Source: CAWUJT01 sp963922715 | GTDB lineage: Bacteria > Pseudomonadota > Alphaproteobacteria > Rhodobacterales > Rhodobacteraceae | DNA length: 9,847 nucleotides | Assembly: GCA_963922715.1 (NCBI GenBank) | Contig: CAWUJT010000087.1 | Span: 1 to 9,847 of the forward strand | Direction: 5' to 3' | Notes under the pieces: model-generated | The model's input: the letters and a program-made list of their open reading frames with translations, nothing else | Databases searched by the model: none | Told to the model about the DNA's origin: nothing | Shown: in pieces, positions 1-7,110 of the stretch | Numbering within the stretch: the first letter of the stretch is position 1 | How the letters are laid out: each line of letters begins with the position of its first letter | Program-made: the position numbers and the translations under genes

Positions 1-986
1 ATCATGGCACAATAGCCAACCAAAAGCGTGGCCCGCAAAGGCGTGCCGGTGTTGGGGTTCACCGCGCGGAACGGGGCAAAGGCCGCGCTGCGCGCACCCA
101 GTCCATAAAGCACGCGGGCCGCCATCACGATTTGCGCCAACACCCCGTTGAGTGCCGCCAAAACGGCAATGGCAGAGAGAAACTCTGCACTCCGACCTGT
201 GCCCGCTTGCCACACAAGCGCCAGGGGTCGGGCGCTTTCGGCCAGGGCCGTGGGCGGCACCACCCGCAATGCGGCCCAGGTAACAAGGGCATAAAGAAGC
301 GTCGTCAGGATCAGAGCCGTAAGAATAGCGCGCGGCATACTGTGGGCCGGATCGCGCACTTCTTCCGCTATATTCACGATGTCCTCAAACCCGATGAACG
401 CAAAAAAGGCCAAGGCCGCCCCGGCGGCAATTCCGCCCCATGGCACCCCCAAGACCTCTGCACTGGGCGGTAACGGCGTAGCTTGTGTGCCGGCCCAAAC
501 AACAAGCCCTAAGCCCACGATCTCAATCACTGTGAAAAGGGCAGCAAGGGCAAGACTTTCGAGAATACCTTTGGCGGCAACAGCCGTCAGTCCCGCGCCG
601 ATGATCACAACCGCAAGCACGGCGGACACAGGCAGAAGGCCCGTCAGATACCCCACTCCACCGCGCAAAACAGCCGCCGCAGAGATGATGCCTGCCAACA
701 CGATAGCCACACCGATGAACACAGGCAAAGAGCGGTTGGCGAATGCGCGGTCGACATAGGCCACCTCCCCGCCGGCCTCTGGCAAGCGTGTGGAGAGTTC
801 TGCGTAAGACAGGGCTGTGGGGGCCGCCACCAAACCCGCGACCAGAAAGGCGATTGGCGCCCATGTGCCGGCCTCTGCCGCAACGCCACCAACCAGCACA
901 TAAATTCCAGCGCCAATCATCACGCCCAAGCCATAAGCTGTCAGCAAGCCGGGCCCAATCCGGCGTTTGAGTGACGTGTTTGTCAT
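1..986 (-). CDS. APC-superfamily amino acid permease, N-terminal part (3' end outside window)
   Basis: Inner-membrane amino acid transporter of the APC superfamily; substrate not predictable. I translated 328 codons from the ATG at 986 to the window edge without a stop. Residues 11-33 form TM1 with the family's unwound-helix signature GVMIGAGIYVLVG (21-33). Residues 42-60 are TM2, followed by the loop ELSTRLPEAGGEVAYV (63-78). TM6 carries AFFAFIGFE, and GFEDIVNIAEEVRDP (199-213) is the conserved acidic stretch after it. Full-length relatives have about 12 helices and 420-480 residues, so roughly the last quarter is missing. The start is supported by the short N-terminus ahead of TM1; the Shine-Dalgarno is weak. 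It lies 145 bases downstream of murC in the same direction but has its own -10 box, so it is probably a separate unit. No functional link to the cell-wall genes is evident. Confidence 0.9.
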   Translation of the reverse strand, partial: MTNTSLKRRIGPGLLTAYGLGVMIGAGIYVLVGGVAAEAGTWAPIAFLVAGLVAAPTALSYAELSTRLPEAGGEVAYVDRAFANRSLPVFIGVAIVLAGIISAAAVLRGGVGYLTGLLPVSAVLAVVIIGAGLTAVAAKGILESLALAALFTVIEIVGLGLVVWAGTQATPLPPSAEVLGVPWGGIAAGAALAFFAFIGFEDIVNIAEEVRDPAHSMPRAILTALILTTLLYALVTWAALRVVPPTALAESARPLALVWQAGTGRSAEFLSAIAVLAALNGVLAQIVMAARVLYGLGARSAAFAPFRAVNPNTGTPLRATLLVGYCAM

Positions 987-1022
987 CGTGAAAGCCTGTT
1001 TCAACGTAAATATAGAGCCGCA

Positions 1023-1049
1023 ATTATAACTGAGAAAACACCTGATCAA
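1023..1049 (-). promoter_or_regulatory. candidate sigma70-type promoter for the permease
   Basis: On the minus strand a perfect TATAAT lies at 1028-1023, 37-42 bases upstream of the permease ATG. A partial -35, TTGATC (1049-1044, 4 of 6 consensus bases), sits 15 bases upstream of it. The -10 is strong; the -35 is weak and its spacing is short. This would give a leader of about 30 bases and let the permease be transcribed independently of murC. Confidence 0.4.
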
Positions 1050-1131
1050 GCTCCATTAGATCGATACTGTTATTCGCATTGTGGTTTCTGATACCATCGA
1101 AACCGCCACCACGAAAGCGGCAAACAAGTCC

Positions 1132-2544
1132 TTAAGCTTCTGTTTTTGTGAGCTGCTTTTCCAGCCCTCTCGCCCAAGCCGAGATTGTCCCTGCCCCCAG
1201 ACATACGACAATATCCCCTTGCTGCGCCTCAGATCGTACGAGGCTAGCCAGGCTCTTCTCATCGTCAATCGCATGGACAGAACGGTGGCCATACCGGACC
1301 AGTCCGGCCACAAGGTCGTCCCGCGCAGCACCAGGAATTGGCGCTTCACCCGCTGCGAAAACATCTGTGATGCCAACAACATCCGCATCATTAAAGCAGG
1401 TGCAGAAGTCTTCGAAAAGATTTGACAGACGCGAGTAGCGGTGTGGCTGGTGAATGGCGATCACACGCCCGCCATCTTCAATGGATTGCCGGGCGGCTTT
1501 TAGGACGGCGGCGATTTCAACGGGGTGGTGGCCATAATCGTCGATGATCGCCACACCGCGCCAGTCCCCCACCTTTGTGAACCGGCGATTGACCCCGCCA
1601 AAGCTGGCCAGTCCTGCCTTAATCTCGCTGCGCTTCATCCCGAGATGGCGCGCCACAGCCACGGCCGCCAAAGCGTTTGAGACATTGTGATCGCCTGGCA
1701 TCGGCAAGCTACACCCCGCGATCACCTGATCTTCGGTTGTCAAATGGATATCGAAATGCGCAACCCCTGCTTTGAAAGACAATCCCACAGCCTTGACGTC
1801 CGCTTGCGCATTAAAGCCAAATGTAACAACACGCCGGTCTGTTACCCGACCAACAAGGGCCTGAACTTCCGGGTGATCGGTACAGCACACCGCCAGGCCA
1901 TAGAAGGGAATGTTTGAGACAAAGTCGGTGAATCCCTGACGGAGGTTTTCAATGGTGCCCCAATGTTCCATGTGCTCGGGGTCTATGTTGGTCACAATGG
2001 CGATGGTTGCCGGCAACCGCGTGAAGGTGCCGTCACTCTCATCCGCCTCGACCACCATCCACTCCCCCTGCCCCATGCGGGCGTTTGAGCCATAGGCATG
2101 GATGATGCCGCCGTTGATCACGGTTGGGTCAAGCCCACCCTCATCAAGAAGAGCCGCAACCATGGTTGTCGTCGTCGTTTTGCCATGTGTGCCACCAACA
2201 GCGATATTTGACTTAAGCCGCATCAGCTCTGCCAGCATTTCTGCGCGGCGCACCACAGGCAGGCCAGACGCGCGGGCCGCACTCAGTTCCGGATTGCCTG
2301 GCTTGATTGCAGAGGACGCGACGACGACTTCCGCGCCGGTGAGATTTTCAGCCTGCTGATGGATCATCACCTTCGCCCCAAGCTCTTGCAGACGGTCCGT
2401 AATTTTGGAACGCTTAAGATCAGAGCCCTGCACAATATACCCATGGGCCAGCAATACTTCTGCGATGCCAGACATGCCGATCCCACCGATACCGATAAAA
2501 TGGATCGGGCCAAGTTGGGTGGGCAGCTTGGTAGCAGGTGTCAT
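1132..2544 (-). CDS. murC: UDP-N-acetylmuramate--L-alanine ligase MurC
   Basis: Cytoplasmic ATP-dependent ligase that joins L-alanine to UDP-MurNAc, the first peptide step of peptidoglycan synthesis. The 470 residues match the usual MurC length. The N-terminal Rossmann-like domain has GIGGIGMS (18-25). The central ATPase domain has the P-loop GTHGKTTTT (118-126), the EADESDGTF segment (166-174), NIDPEHMEHW (186-195) and DHNVSNALAA (285-294). The C-terminal amino-acid-binding domain has DDYGHHP (335-341) and HQPHRYSR (365-372). MurD, MurE and MurF lack this combination, in particular the GIGGIGMS start and YGHHP. The start follows murG's stop by 7 bases, with a GAGGA-type Shine-Dalgarno inside the end of murG, so the two are probably cotranscribed. 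In most alphaproteobacteria murB follows; here a permease does. Confidence 0.97.
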   Translation of the reverse strand: MTPATKLPTQLGPIHFIGIGGIGMSGIAEVLLAHGYIVQGSDLKRSKITDRLQELGAKVMIHQQAENLTGAEVVVASSAIKPGNPELSAARASGLPVVRRAEMLAELMRLKSNIAVGGTHGKTTTTTMVAALLDEGGLDPTVINGGIIHAYGSNARMGQGEWMVVEADESDGTFTRLPATIAIVTNIDPEHMEHWGTIENLRQGFTDFVSNIPFYGLAVCCTDHPEVQALVGRVTDRRVVTFGFNAQADVKAVGLSFKAGVAHFDIHLTTEDQVIAGCSLPMPGDHNVSNALAAVAVARHLGMKRSEIKAGLASFGGVNRRFTKVGDWRGVAIIDDYGHHPVEIAAVLKAARQSIEDGGRVIAIHQPHRYSRLSNLFEDFCTCFNDADVVGITDVFAAGEAPIPGAARDDLVAGLVRYGHRSVHAIDDEKSLASLVRSEAQQGDIVVCLGAGTISAWARGLEKQLTKTEA

Positions 2545-2551
2545 GTTTGGT

Positions 2552-3667
2552 TTATTCCTCTGAGCCTAAACGACAGACCAAATCGGCAAGGACATGGGCG
2601 GCTTCGGGTTGGGAGTTTTCTACCGCCTTTTGGACCATCTTGTGGGCCGCATCGGGATGGCTGAGTATCTGCACAATGTGCTGTGAAAGATGTGCGACGC
2701 TGAAATCCTTTTCGGAAATCAAAACCGCCGCCCCGGCCTCAACAAGACCTTTGGCGTTGGCTGTTTGATGGTCATGCGTTGCCGCCGCATAGGGGACAAA
2801 TATGGCTGGCCGTCCAATCACCGAAATATCGGCAACCGTGGATGCGCCCGCGCGGGCAATCACAAGCTGTGCTTCTGCGATCTCTTTGGATATATCCTCA
2901 ATGAAAGGCGCAACGTGCGCGCGAATGCCAGCTTTATGATAAGCCTCAACAACACTGCTAAGGTCTTCTTCTCTGGCTTGTTGCACAACGCTGATATGTT
3001 TGCGGATATCTTCGGGGAGGGAAATGATGGCTTCCGGCACAACTGCACTGAGGATACGCGCGCCCTGACTGCCCCCAAAGACAAGAATTTTCATCGGATA
3101 ATCGCCAGGGGGAATATAGCCCGCAGCCGCGCGTGCCTTCACAGCGGGACGGATAGGATTTCCCGTGTATATGCCTTCGACCCCTTTGGGAAGGTCCGTT
3201 GGCCACGTCCCACAGGCAACATGCGCCACTTTGCGGGCAAAGAGACGATTGACACGGCCCAAAACACCGTTTTGTTCGTGTATGATCATTGGCACCCGAA
3301 GAAGCCATCCCGCGATAAGCGCGGGAAGGGATGGGTAGCCGCCAAAGCCCAAAACAACGCTTGGTGAGGTTTTCAGCACAAGACGAAAAGCGCGAAGCAC
3401 ACCAAATAAAATGACAAACGGCACAACAATCTTTTTCCAAAGCCCACCCCGCGCAAAGGTTGATGCAGGCAAAAGCTTACATTCGACCGCCTTGGGAAAA
3501 TCACCTGCATAACGTGCGCCACGATCATCCGTGATCAGCAGCACCCGCCAATCGCGCATCAACATCTCCTGCGCGACGGCTTGGGCGGGAAACATATGTC
3601 CGCCGGTCCCCCCTGCCGCAATGATCAGCAATGGTTTGGCGTGGCTGTTAGGGTCTGCGGAAGACAT
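2552..3667 (-). CDS. murG: UDP-GlcNAc:undecaprenyl-PP-MurNAc-pentapeptide GlcNAc transferase MurG
   Basis: Peripheral membrane glycosyltransferase (GT-B fold, GT28) that transfers GlcNAc onto lipid I to make lipid II on the cytoplasmic face. It has 371 residues, normal for the family. The N-terminal lipid-I-binding domain has the glycine-rich loop GGTGGHMFPA (19-28) and HEQNGVLGRVNR (130-141). A hydrophobic and basic patch around 74-100 (GLWKKIVVPFVILFG onward) fits the membrane-docking face. The C-terminal UDP-GlcNAc-binding domain has GGSQGA (198-203), ARAGASTVADI (271-281) and the DHQTANA segment near 299-305. The ATG lies inside the last codons of ftsW (20-base overlap), implying translational coupling; the Shine-Dalgarno is weak, which fits coupling. 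Order ftsW-murG-murC is the standard one. Confidence 0.97.
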   Translation of the reverse strand: MSSADPNSHAKPLLIIAAGGTGGHMFPAQAVAQEMLMRDWRVLLITDDRGARYAGDFPKAVECKLLPASTFARGGLWKKIVVPFVILFGVLRAFRLVLKTSPSVVLGFGGYPSLPALIAGWLLRVPMIIHEQNGVLGRVNRLFARKVAHVACGTWPTDLPKGVEGIYTGNPIRPAVKARAAAGYIPPGDYPMKILVFGGSQGARILSAVVPEAIISLPEDIRKHISVVQQAREEDLSSVVEAYHKAGIRAHVAPFIEDISKEIAEAQLVIARAGASTVADISVIGRPAIFVPYAAATHDHQTANAKGLVEAGAAVLISEKDFSVAHLSQHIVQILSHPDAAHKMVQKAVENSQPEAAHVLADLVCRLGSEE

Positions 3668-4808
3668 GGCTTATATTTTCTTTCGGAAAACTGCGTGTGC
3701 AGCACAGCAGACATCCAGCCAATAAACCCATTGCCAAAATCGAAGAGCCACCGTAGCTCACGAAAGGAAGGGTCATCCCTTTTGCTGGCAAAAGACGCAC
3801 CGCTACACCAAGGTTGATGATGGCTTGAAGCCCGAAAAGCACAGTCAAGCCTGTCCCGGAGAGTCGGACAAAGGGATCGCTTTGTTCCATCAAACGCAGC
3901 AGCGCACGCAGGGTGAACACAAGAAACAGCGCCACAATCACAAGAACCATAGCAAGACCATATTCTTCGGCAGCAACGGCTATGATGAAATCTGTGTGAG
4001 CATCAGGTAACGACCATTTCACGGTGCCTTCATTCACCCCGGCTCCGAATATCCCGCCTTCCCGAATAGCATTTGTTGCAAAACCGATCTGTGTATTAGG
4101 ATCAATCTCAGAGTTAATAAACCCGTCGATCCGGCTGGCAAAATGAGGAGAATTTTGATAGGCAATCAATCCCAAAAAACAAAAAATGCTGATCACCGCT
4201 GTAACAATCAAAATAGGTGCTCCAACAATGAAATAGAGCGTCAACCACACAGCAAAAATCAAAGCCGCTTGCCCAAAATCTGGCTGTATGATCAGCAGTC
4301 CAACTGTCAAGGTCGTCAACATGAACGACAGCATCTTGCCAGGAGGGCCATCGGCATTCAAACTGCCGGCGATCAACCACGCTGTGGTAATCACGAAAAC
4401 GGGTTTGAGAAATTCAGAGGGTTGGATTGACGCAAATCCCAACGAATACCAGCGAACAGCGCCTTTTCCGTAATCTGTTCCAAAGAGTGGTAATCCGGCA
4501 AGCGCCATCAAAGCAACGAGAAAGCCAATGATACTCAACCGACGCAGCGTCACATGATCCATCATTGAGACAATCAGCATCACAATCAACGCCAAAGATC
4601 CAAAAACCGCCTGTCGCAAAACATAATGAAACGGCATTAAGCCATTGCGTTCAGCCAGGGGGGGAGAGGCCGCAAACCCAAGCATAAGACCTATGGCAAA
4701 CAGCATCAAAATACAAACAATGGCGACTTTATCGATTGTCCGCCACCAGCGCGACAATATCGCTTCGCCAGGTTGATGCACAACCGTGCCGTGTATCATT
4801 TCTGTCAT
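3648..4808 (-). CDS. ftsW: septal peptidoglycan glycosyltransferase FtsW (SEDS family)
   Basis: Integral membrane SEDS protein that polymerises lipid II at the division septum with its partner class B PBP (FtsI). It has 386 residues: a cytoplasmic tail (1-25) followed by about ten hydrophobic segments. SEDS landmarks: KGAVRWYSLG (115-124) running into QPSEFLKP (129-136), QPDFGQ (175-180), the extracytoplasmic loop LPDAHTDF (267-274), and LPAKGMTLPFVSYGGSS (340-356). D273 aligns with the catalytic Asp of E. coli FtsW (D297). I call it FtsW and not RodA because it sits directly before murG and murC. The start at 4808 has only a weak Shine-Dalgarno; an in-frame ATG three codons later (4799) is an alternative. 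It is the first gene of the block here, after a 377-base gap, where murD would be expected. Confidence 0.95.
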   Translation of the reverse strand: MTEMIHGTVVHQPGEAILSRWWRTIDKVAIVCILMLFAIGLMLGFAASPPLAERNGLMPFHYVLRQAVFGSLALIVMLIVSMMDHVTLRRLSIIGFLVALMALAGLPLFGTDYGKGAVRWYSLGFASIQPSEFLKPVFVITTAWLIAGSLNADGPPGKMLSFMLTTLTVGLLIIQPDFGQAALIFAVWLTLYFIVGAPILIVTAVISIFCFLGLIAYQNSPHFASRIDGFINSEIDPNTQIGFATNAIREGGIFGAGVNEGTVKWSLPDAHTDFIIAVAAEEYGLAMVLVIVALFLVFTLRALLRLMEQSDPFVRLSGTGLTVLFGLQAIINLGVAVRLLPAKGMTLPFVSYGGSSILAMGLLAGCLLCCTRSFPKENISHVFRRP

Positions 4809-5185
4809 AGACGTTGCCCGATCTGCTTTTATTCTTTGCTTTTAGGCGGGGTTATCCTGCTCAGACAGACATTACTAAACTTATGACATGAAATCCAGTC
4901 TTGTCTGCTATCTTTGAACACATGGGCTCTGTGCGGGGTTTGTTTGATCAAGCCTTGCACATTCGCACAAGTGGTCTGCACTCTGACGCAAAAATACATT
5001 GGCGACAAATACAGGCGACAGAATGACGCGACGTTAGCGTCAAAACTGACCGCAAGACCGTTTAAATTGACGCACAGAACTGTCATACTGTGATGTAAAT
5101 CTAAGAATAATGTGCTGTCGTTTTGCAACAGACCAACGGAACGCATCGCATTCAGTTCTTAGTTTAAGACAAATGGGAGATCAAA
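4809..5185. other. divergent intergenic region between ftsW and the acyl-CoA dehydrogenase gene
   Basis: This stretch must hold the promoters of both the cell-wall block (leftward) and the beta-oxidation operon (rightward). I find no convincing -35/-10 pair for ftsW. On the rightward side there are repeated TGACGC motifs and a TTGACG box (5067-5072) without a well-spaced -10. GGGAGA at 5175-5180 is the Shine-Dalgarno of the dehydrogenase. A leftward open frame (5146-4829, 105 codons) has no recognisable features and I do not accept it as a gene. Confidence 0.7.
4984..5100. promoter_or_regulatory. possible operator array: repeated TGACGC motifs and a tandem ACTGTSAT pair
   Basis: TGACGC occurs in direct orientation at 4984-4989, 5024-5029 and 5068-5073, starts 40 and 44 bases apart. 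An inverted copy GCGTCA lies at 5037-5042, making a 6-base inverted repeat with a 7-base spacer with the second copy. Just downstream, ACTGTCAT and ACTGTGAT stand in tandem (5079-5094). Position 90-200 bases upstream of the acyl-CoA dehydrogenase start suits binding sites of a regulator for the beta-oxidation genes. No known consensus is recognised, and the regulator is not in the window. Confidence 0.35.
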
Positions 5186-6958
5186 ATGCCGCAATACAGC
5201 GCCCCGACGCGGGAGATACAGTTTATCCTGCATGAAATGCTCAAGGTGTCCGAGAGCGATATCACAGGCTACGATGAATTGGATCAAGATTTCACCGCCG
5301 CCGTTCTTGAAGAGGCTGGCAAAATCGCCAGTGACGTTTTATTCCCCCTTAATGCCGTTGGCGATACCGAAGGCTGCACACTTGAAAACGGCGTTGTCCG
5401 CACGCCATCAGGCTTCAAGCAGGCCTTTGACCAAATCCGCGACGGTGGTTGGACCGCGCTTGACTGCGACCCAGAATATGGTGGCCAGGGCTTGCCATAT
5501 ATTGTGCAAACCGCCGTTGGTGAGATATTCAGTGCCGCCAATATGGCCTTCAACATGTATCAAGGCCTCACCCACGGGGCCTATTCTGCGATTTATGCTC
5601 ATGGCTCGGACGCGCAAAAAGCCACCTATCTGCCCAAGATGGTGAGTTGTGAATGGACCGGCACAATGAACCTGACAGAGCCCCATGCCGGTACGGATTT
5701 GGGCTTGATGCGCACCAAAGCCGTTCCACAAGAAGACGGCACGTACCATGTTTCCGGCCAGAAGATTTTCATTTCCGCCGGTGATCACGACATGGCTGAA
5801 AACATCATTCACCTTGTGCTTGCGAAAATTCCCGGGGGGCCTGACGGCATCAAAGGGGTGTCGCTCTTTATCGTCCCCAAATTCCTGGTCAATGATGACG
5901 GCTCTCTGGGGGCCCGCAACGGTGTCACCTGTGGCAAACTCGAAGATAAAATGGGCATCCATGGCAATGCCACCTGTGTGATGAATTATGATGAGGCCAC
6001 AGGCTATTTGATTGGGGAGCCGCACAAGGGCATGCGCGCTATGTTCACCATGATGAATGAAGCGCGTCTGGGTGTCGGATTGCAGGGCTACGCGCAAGCC
6101 GAGGTCGCCTACCAGAACGCCTTGGCGTATTCGATTGACCGCCTGCAGGGCCGTGACATAACCGGCGCAAAAAACCCTGAAGGTCCCGCCGATCCTTTGA
6201 TTGTTCACCCTGATATTCGCCGCAACTTGATGGATCAGAAAAGTTTCGTCGAAGGGGCCCGGGCCTTCACATTTTGGGGCGCGCATCTGATCGACAAAGC
6301 CCACCGTAGTCAAGATAAAGACGCCGATGGGCTGGTCTCTTTGCTGACACCGATCATCAAGGGCTTTTTGACCGACAAGGGTTATGAATTTGCAACGAAC
6401 GCCCAGCAAGTCTACGGCGGGCACGGCTACATTGAAGAATGGGGCATGTCGCAATATGTGCGCGATGCGCGCATCGCCATGATCTATGAAGGGGCCAATG
6501 GTGTTCAAGCCCTCGATCTTGTGGGGCGCAAGCTGGGACAAGACGGTGGCAAACACGCCTTGGCGTTTTTTGAGATGGTCAAAACCTTCTGCAAAGATAA
6601 TGCCAGCGAAGATATGGCCCCGTTTGTCGAACCGTTGAAAAAGGCGTCAAAAGAGCTCCAATCCGCTGCGATGTATTTCATGCAAAACGGGATGAAAAAC
6701 CCCAATGTTGCGCTCGCAGGATCTTATGATTTTATGCATCTTTTTGGCCATGTGTGCCTTGGGCTGATGTGGGCGCAAATGGCCAAGACGGCGCAGGCGA
6801 CGTTAGCAACAAACCCCGGCGATCCAGACTTTTACCAAACCAAACTCGCAACTGCTCGGTATTACATGACACGTCAACTGCCAGCCACCGCCATGCATCT
6901 GGCCCGGATCGAAAGCGGTGCAGAGCCGGTGATGGCGCTTGAGGCCGCGAACTTCTAA
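5186..6958 (+). CDS. acyl-CoA dehydrogenase with C-terminal extension (FadE1/FadE2/DmdC-type family)
   Basis: FAD enzyme that oxidises an acyl-CoA to the trans-2-enoyl-CoA, passing electrons to electron-transfer flavoprotein; first step of beta-oxidation. At 590 residues it belongs to the long class, not the roughly 380-residue class. In order: a short N-terminal segment (1-30), helical N domain (to about 155), beta middle domain with the FAD/substrate motif TGTMNLTEPHAGTDLG (158-173) and SGQKIFISAG (190-199), the helical C domain with QVYGGHGYIEEWG (408-420), and an extra C-terminal domain (about 465-590). E435 in IYEGANG is at the position of the catalytic base Glu of MCAD. GGGAGA five bases before the ATG supports the start. 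Family members include long- and medium-chain dehydrogenases of Pseudomonas and DmdC, which acts on methylmercaptopropionyl-CoA. The thiolase and FadJ-like gene downstream favour a fatty-acid role, but the substrate is not settled. Confidence 0.93.
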   Translation: MPQYSAPTREIQFILHEMLKVSESDITGYDELDQDFTAAVLEEAGKIASDVLFPLNAVGDTEGCTLENGVVRTPSGFKQAFDQIRDGGWTALDCDPEYGGQGLPYIVQTAVGEIFSAANMAFNMYQGLTHGAYSAIYAHGSDAQKATYLPKMVSCEWTGTMNLTEPHAGTDLGLMRTKAVPQEDGTYHVSGQKIFISAGDHDMAENIIHLVLAKIPGGPDGIKGVSLFIVPKFLVNDDGSLGARNGVTCGKLEDKMGIHGNATCVMNYDEATGYLIGEPHKGMRAMFTMMNEARLGVGLQGYAQAEVAYQNALAYSIDRLQGRDITGAKNPEGPADPLIVHPDIRRNLMDQKSFVEGARAFTFWGAHLIDKAHRSQDKDADGLVSLLTPIIKGFLTDKGYEFATNAQQVYGGHGYIEEWGMSQYVRDARIAMIYEGANGVQALDLVGRKLGQDGGKHALAFFEMVKTFCKDNASEDMAPFVEPLKKASKELQSAAMYFMQNGMKNPNVALAGSYDFMHLFGHVCLGLMWAQMAKTAQATLATNPGDPDFYQTKLATARYYMTRQLPATAMHLARIESGAEPVMALEAANF

Positions 6959-6989
6959 AAGGCGTTCTTGCGCGTAGAATGAACGTCTT
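6959..6989 (+). terminator. hairpin immediately after the acyl-CoA dehydrogenase stop codon
   Basis: AAGGCGTTC (6959-6967) pairs with GAACGTCTT (6981-6989) over nine base pairs with one G-U wobble and a 13-base loop. It begins on the base after the stop codon. No U-run follows (the next bases are CAAAGCGC), so it is not a classical intrinsic terminator. It could weaken read-through, stabilise the upstream mRNA end, or mark a processing site between the dehydrogenase and GST genes. Confidence 0.35.
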
Positions 6990-7110
6990 CAAAGCGCACC
7001 ATAAATCTGGAGACCGGCAAATGTTGTCTTACGAACGCTCAAAGAATTGCACTGACGACTGATAGAGACAATATACAAAAATACGTGCTCTCAAAGCGCG
7101 GGAGGAGAAC

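Noticed and set aside
1081..1109. Hairpin GGTTTC (1083-1088)/GAAACC (1099-1104) after murC as a terminator
   Set aside because: Only six clean pairs with a 10-base loop, and no run of U follows in the leftward transcript.
2690..3367. 225-codon plus-strand frame antisense to murG
   Set aside because: A shadow of murG codon usage; no ribosome binding site or motif, and murG is certain.
4829..5146. Leftward 105-codon open frame in the ftsW-dehydrogenase gap
   Set aside because: No recognisable domain, no good ribosome binding site, unusual composition, and it covers the region where promoters are required.
5408..6556. Long (382-codon) open frame antisense to the acyl-CoA dehydrogenase gene
   Set aside because: It is the mirror frame of a strongly supported enzyme gene; its translation is rich in His/Gly/Ile without any family motif.
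6989..7099. Direct repeat TCAAAGCGC at 6989-6997 and 7091-7099
   Set aside because: A single 9-base repeat in a 152-base gap, with no third copy or symmetry; probably chance.
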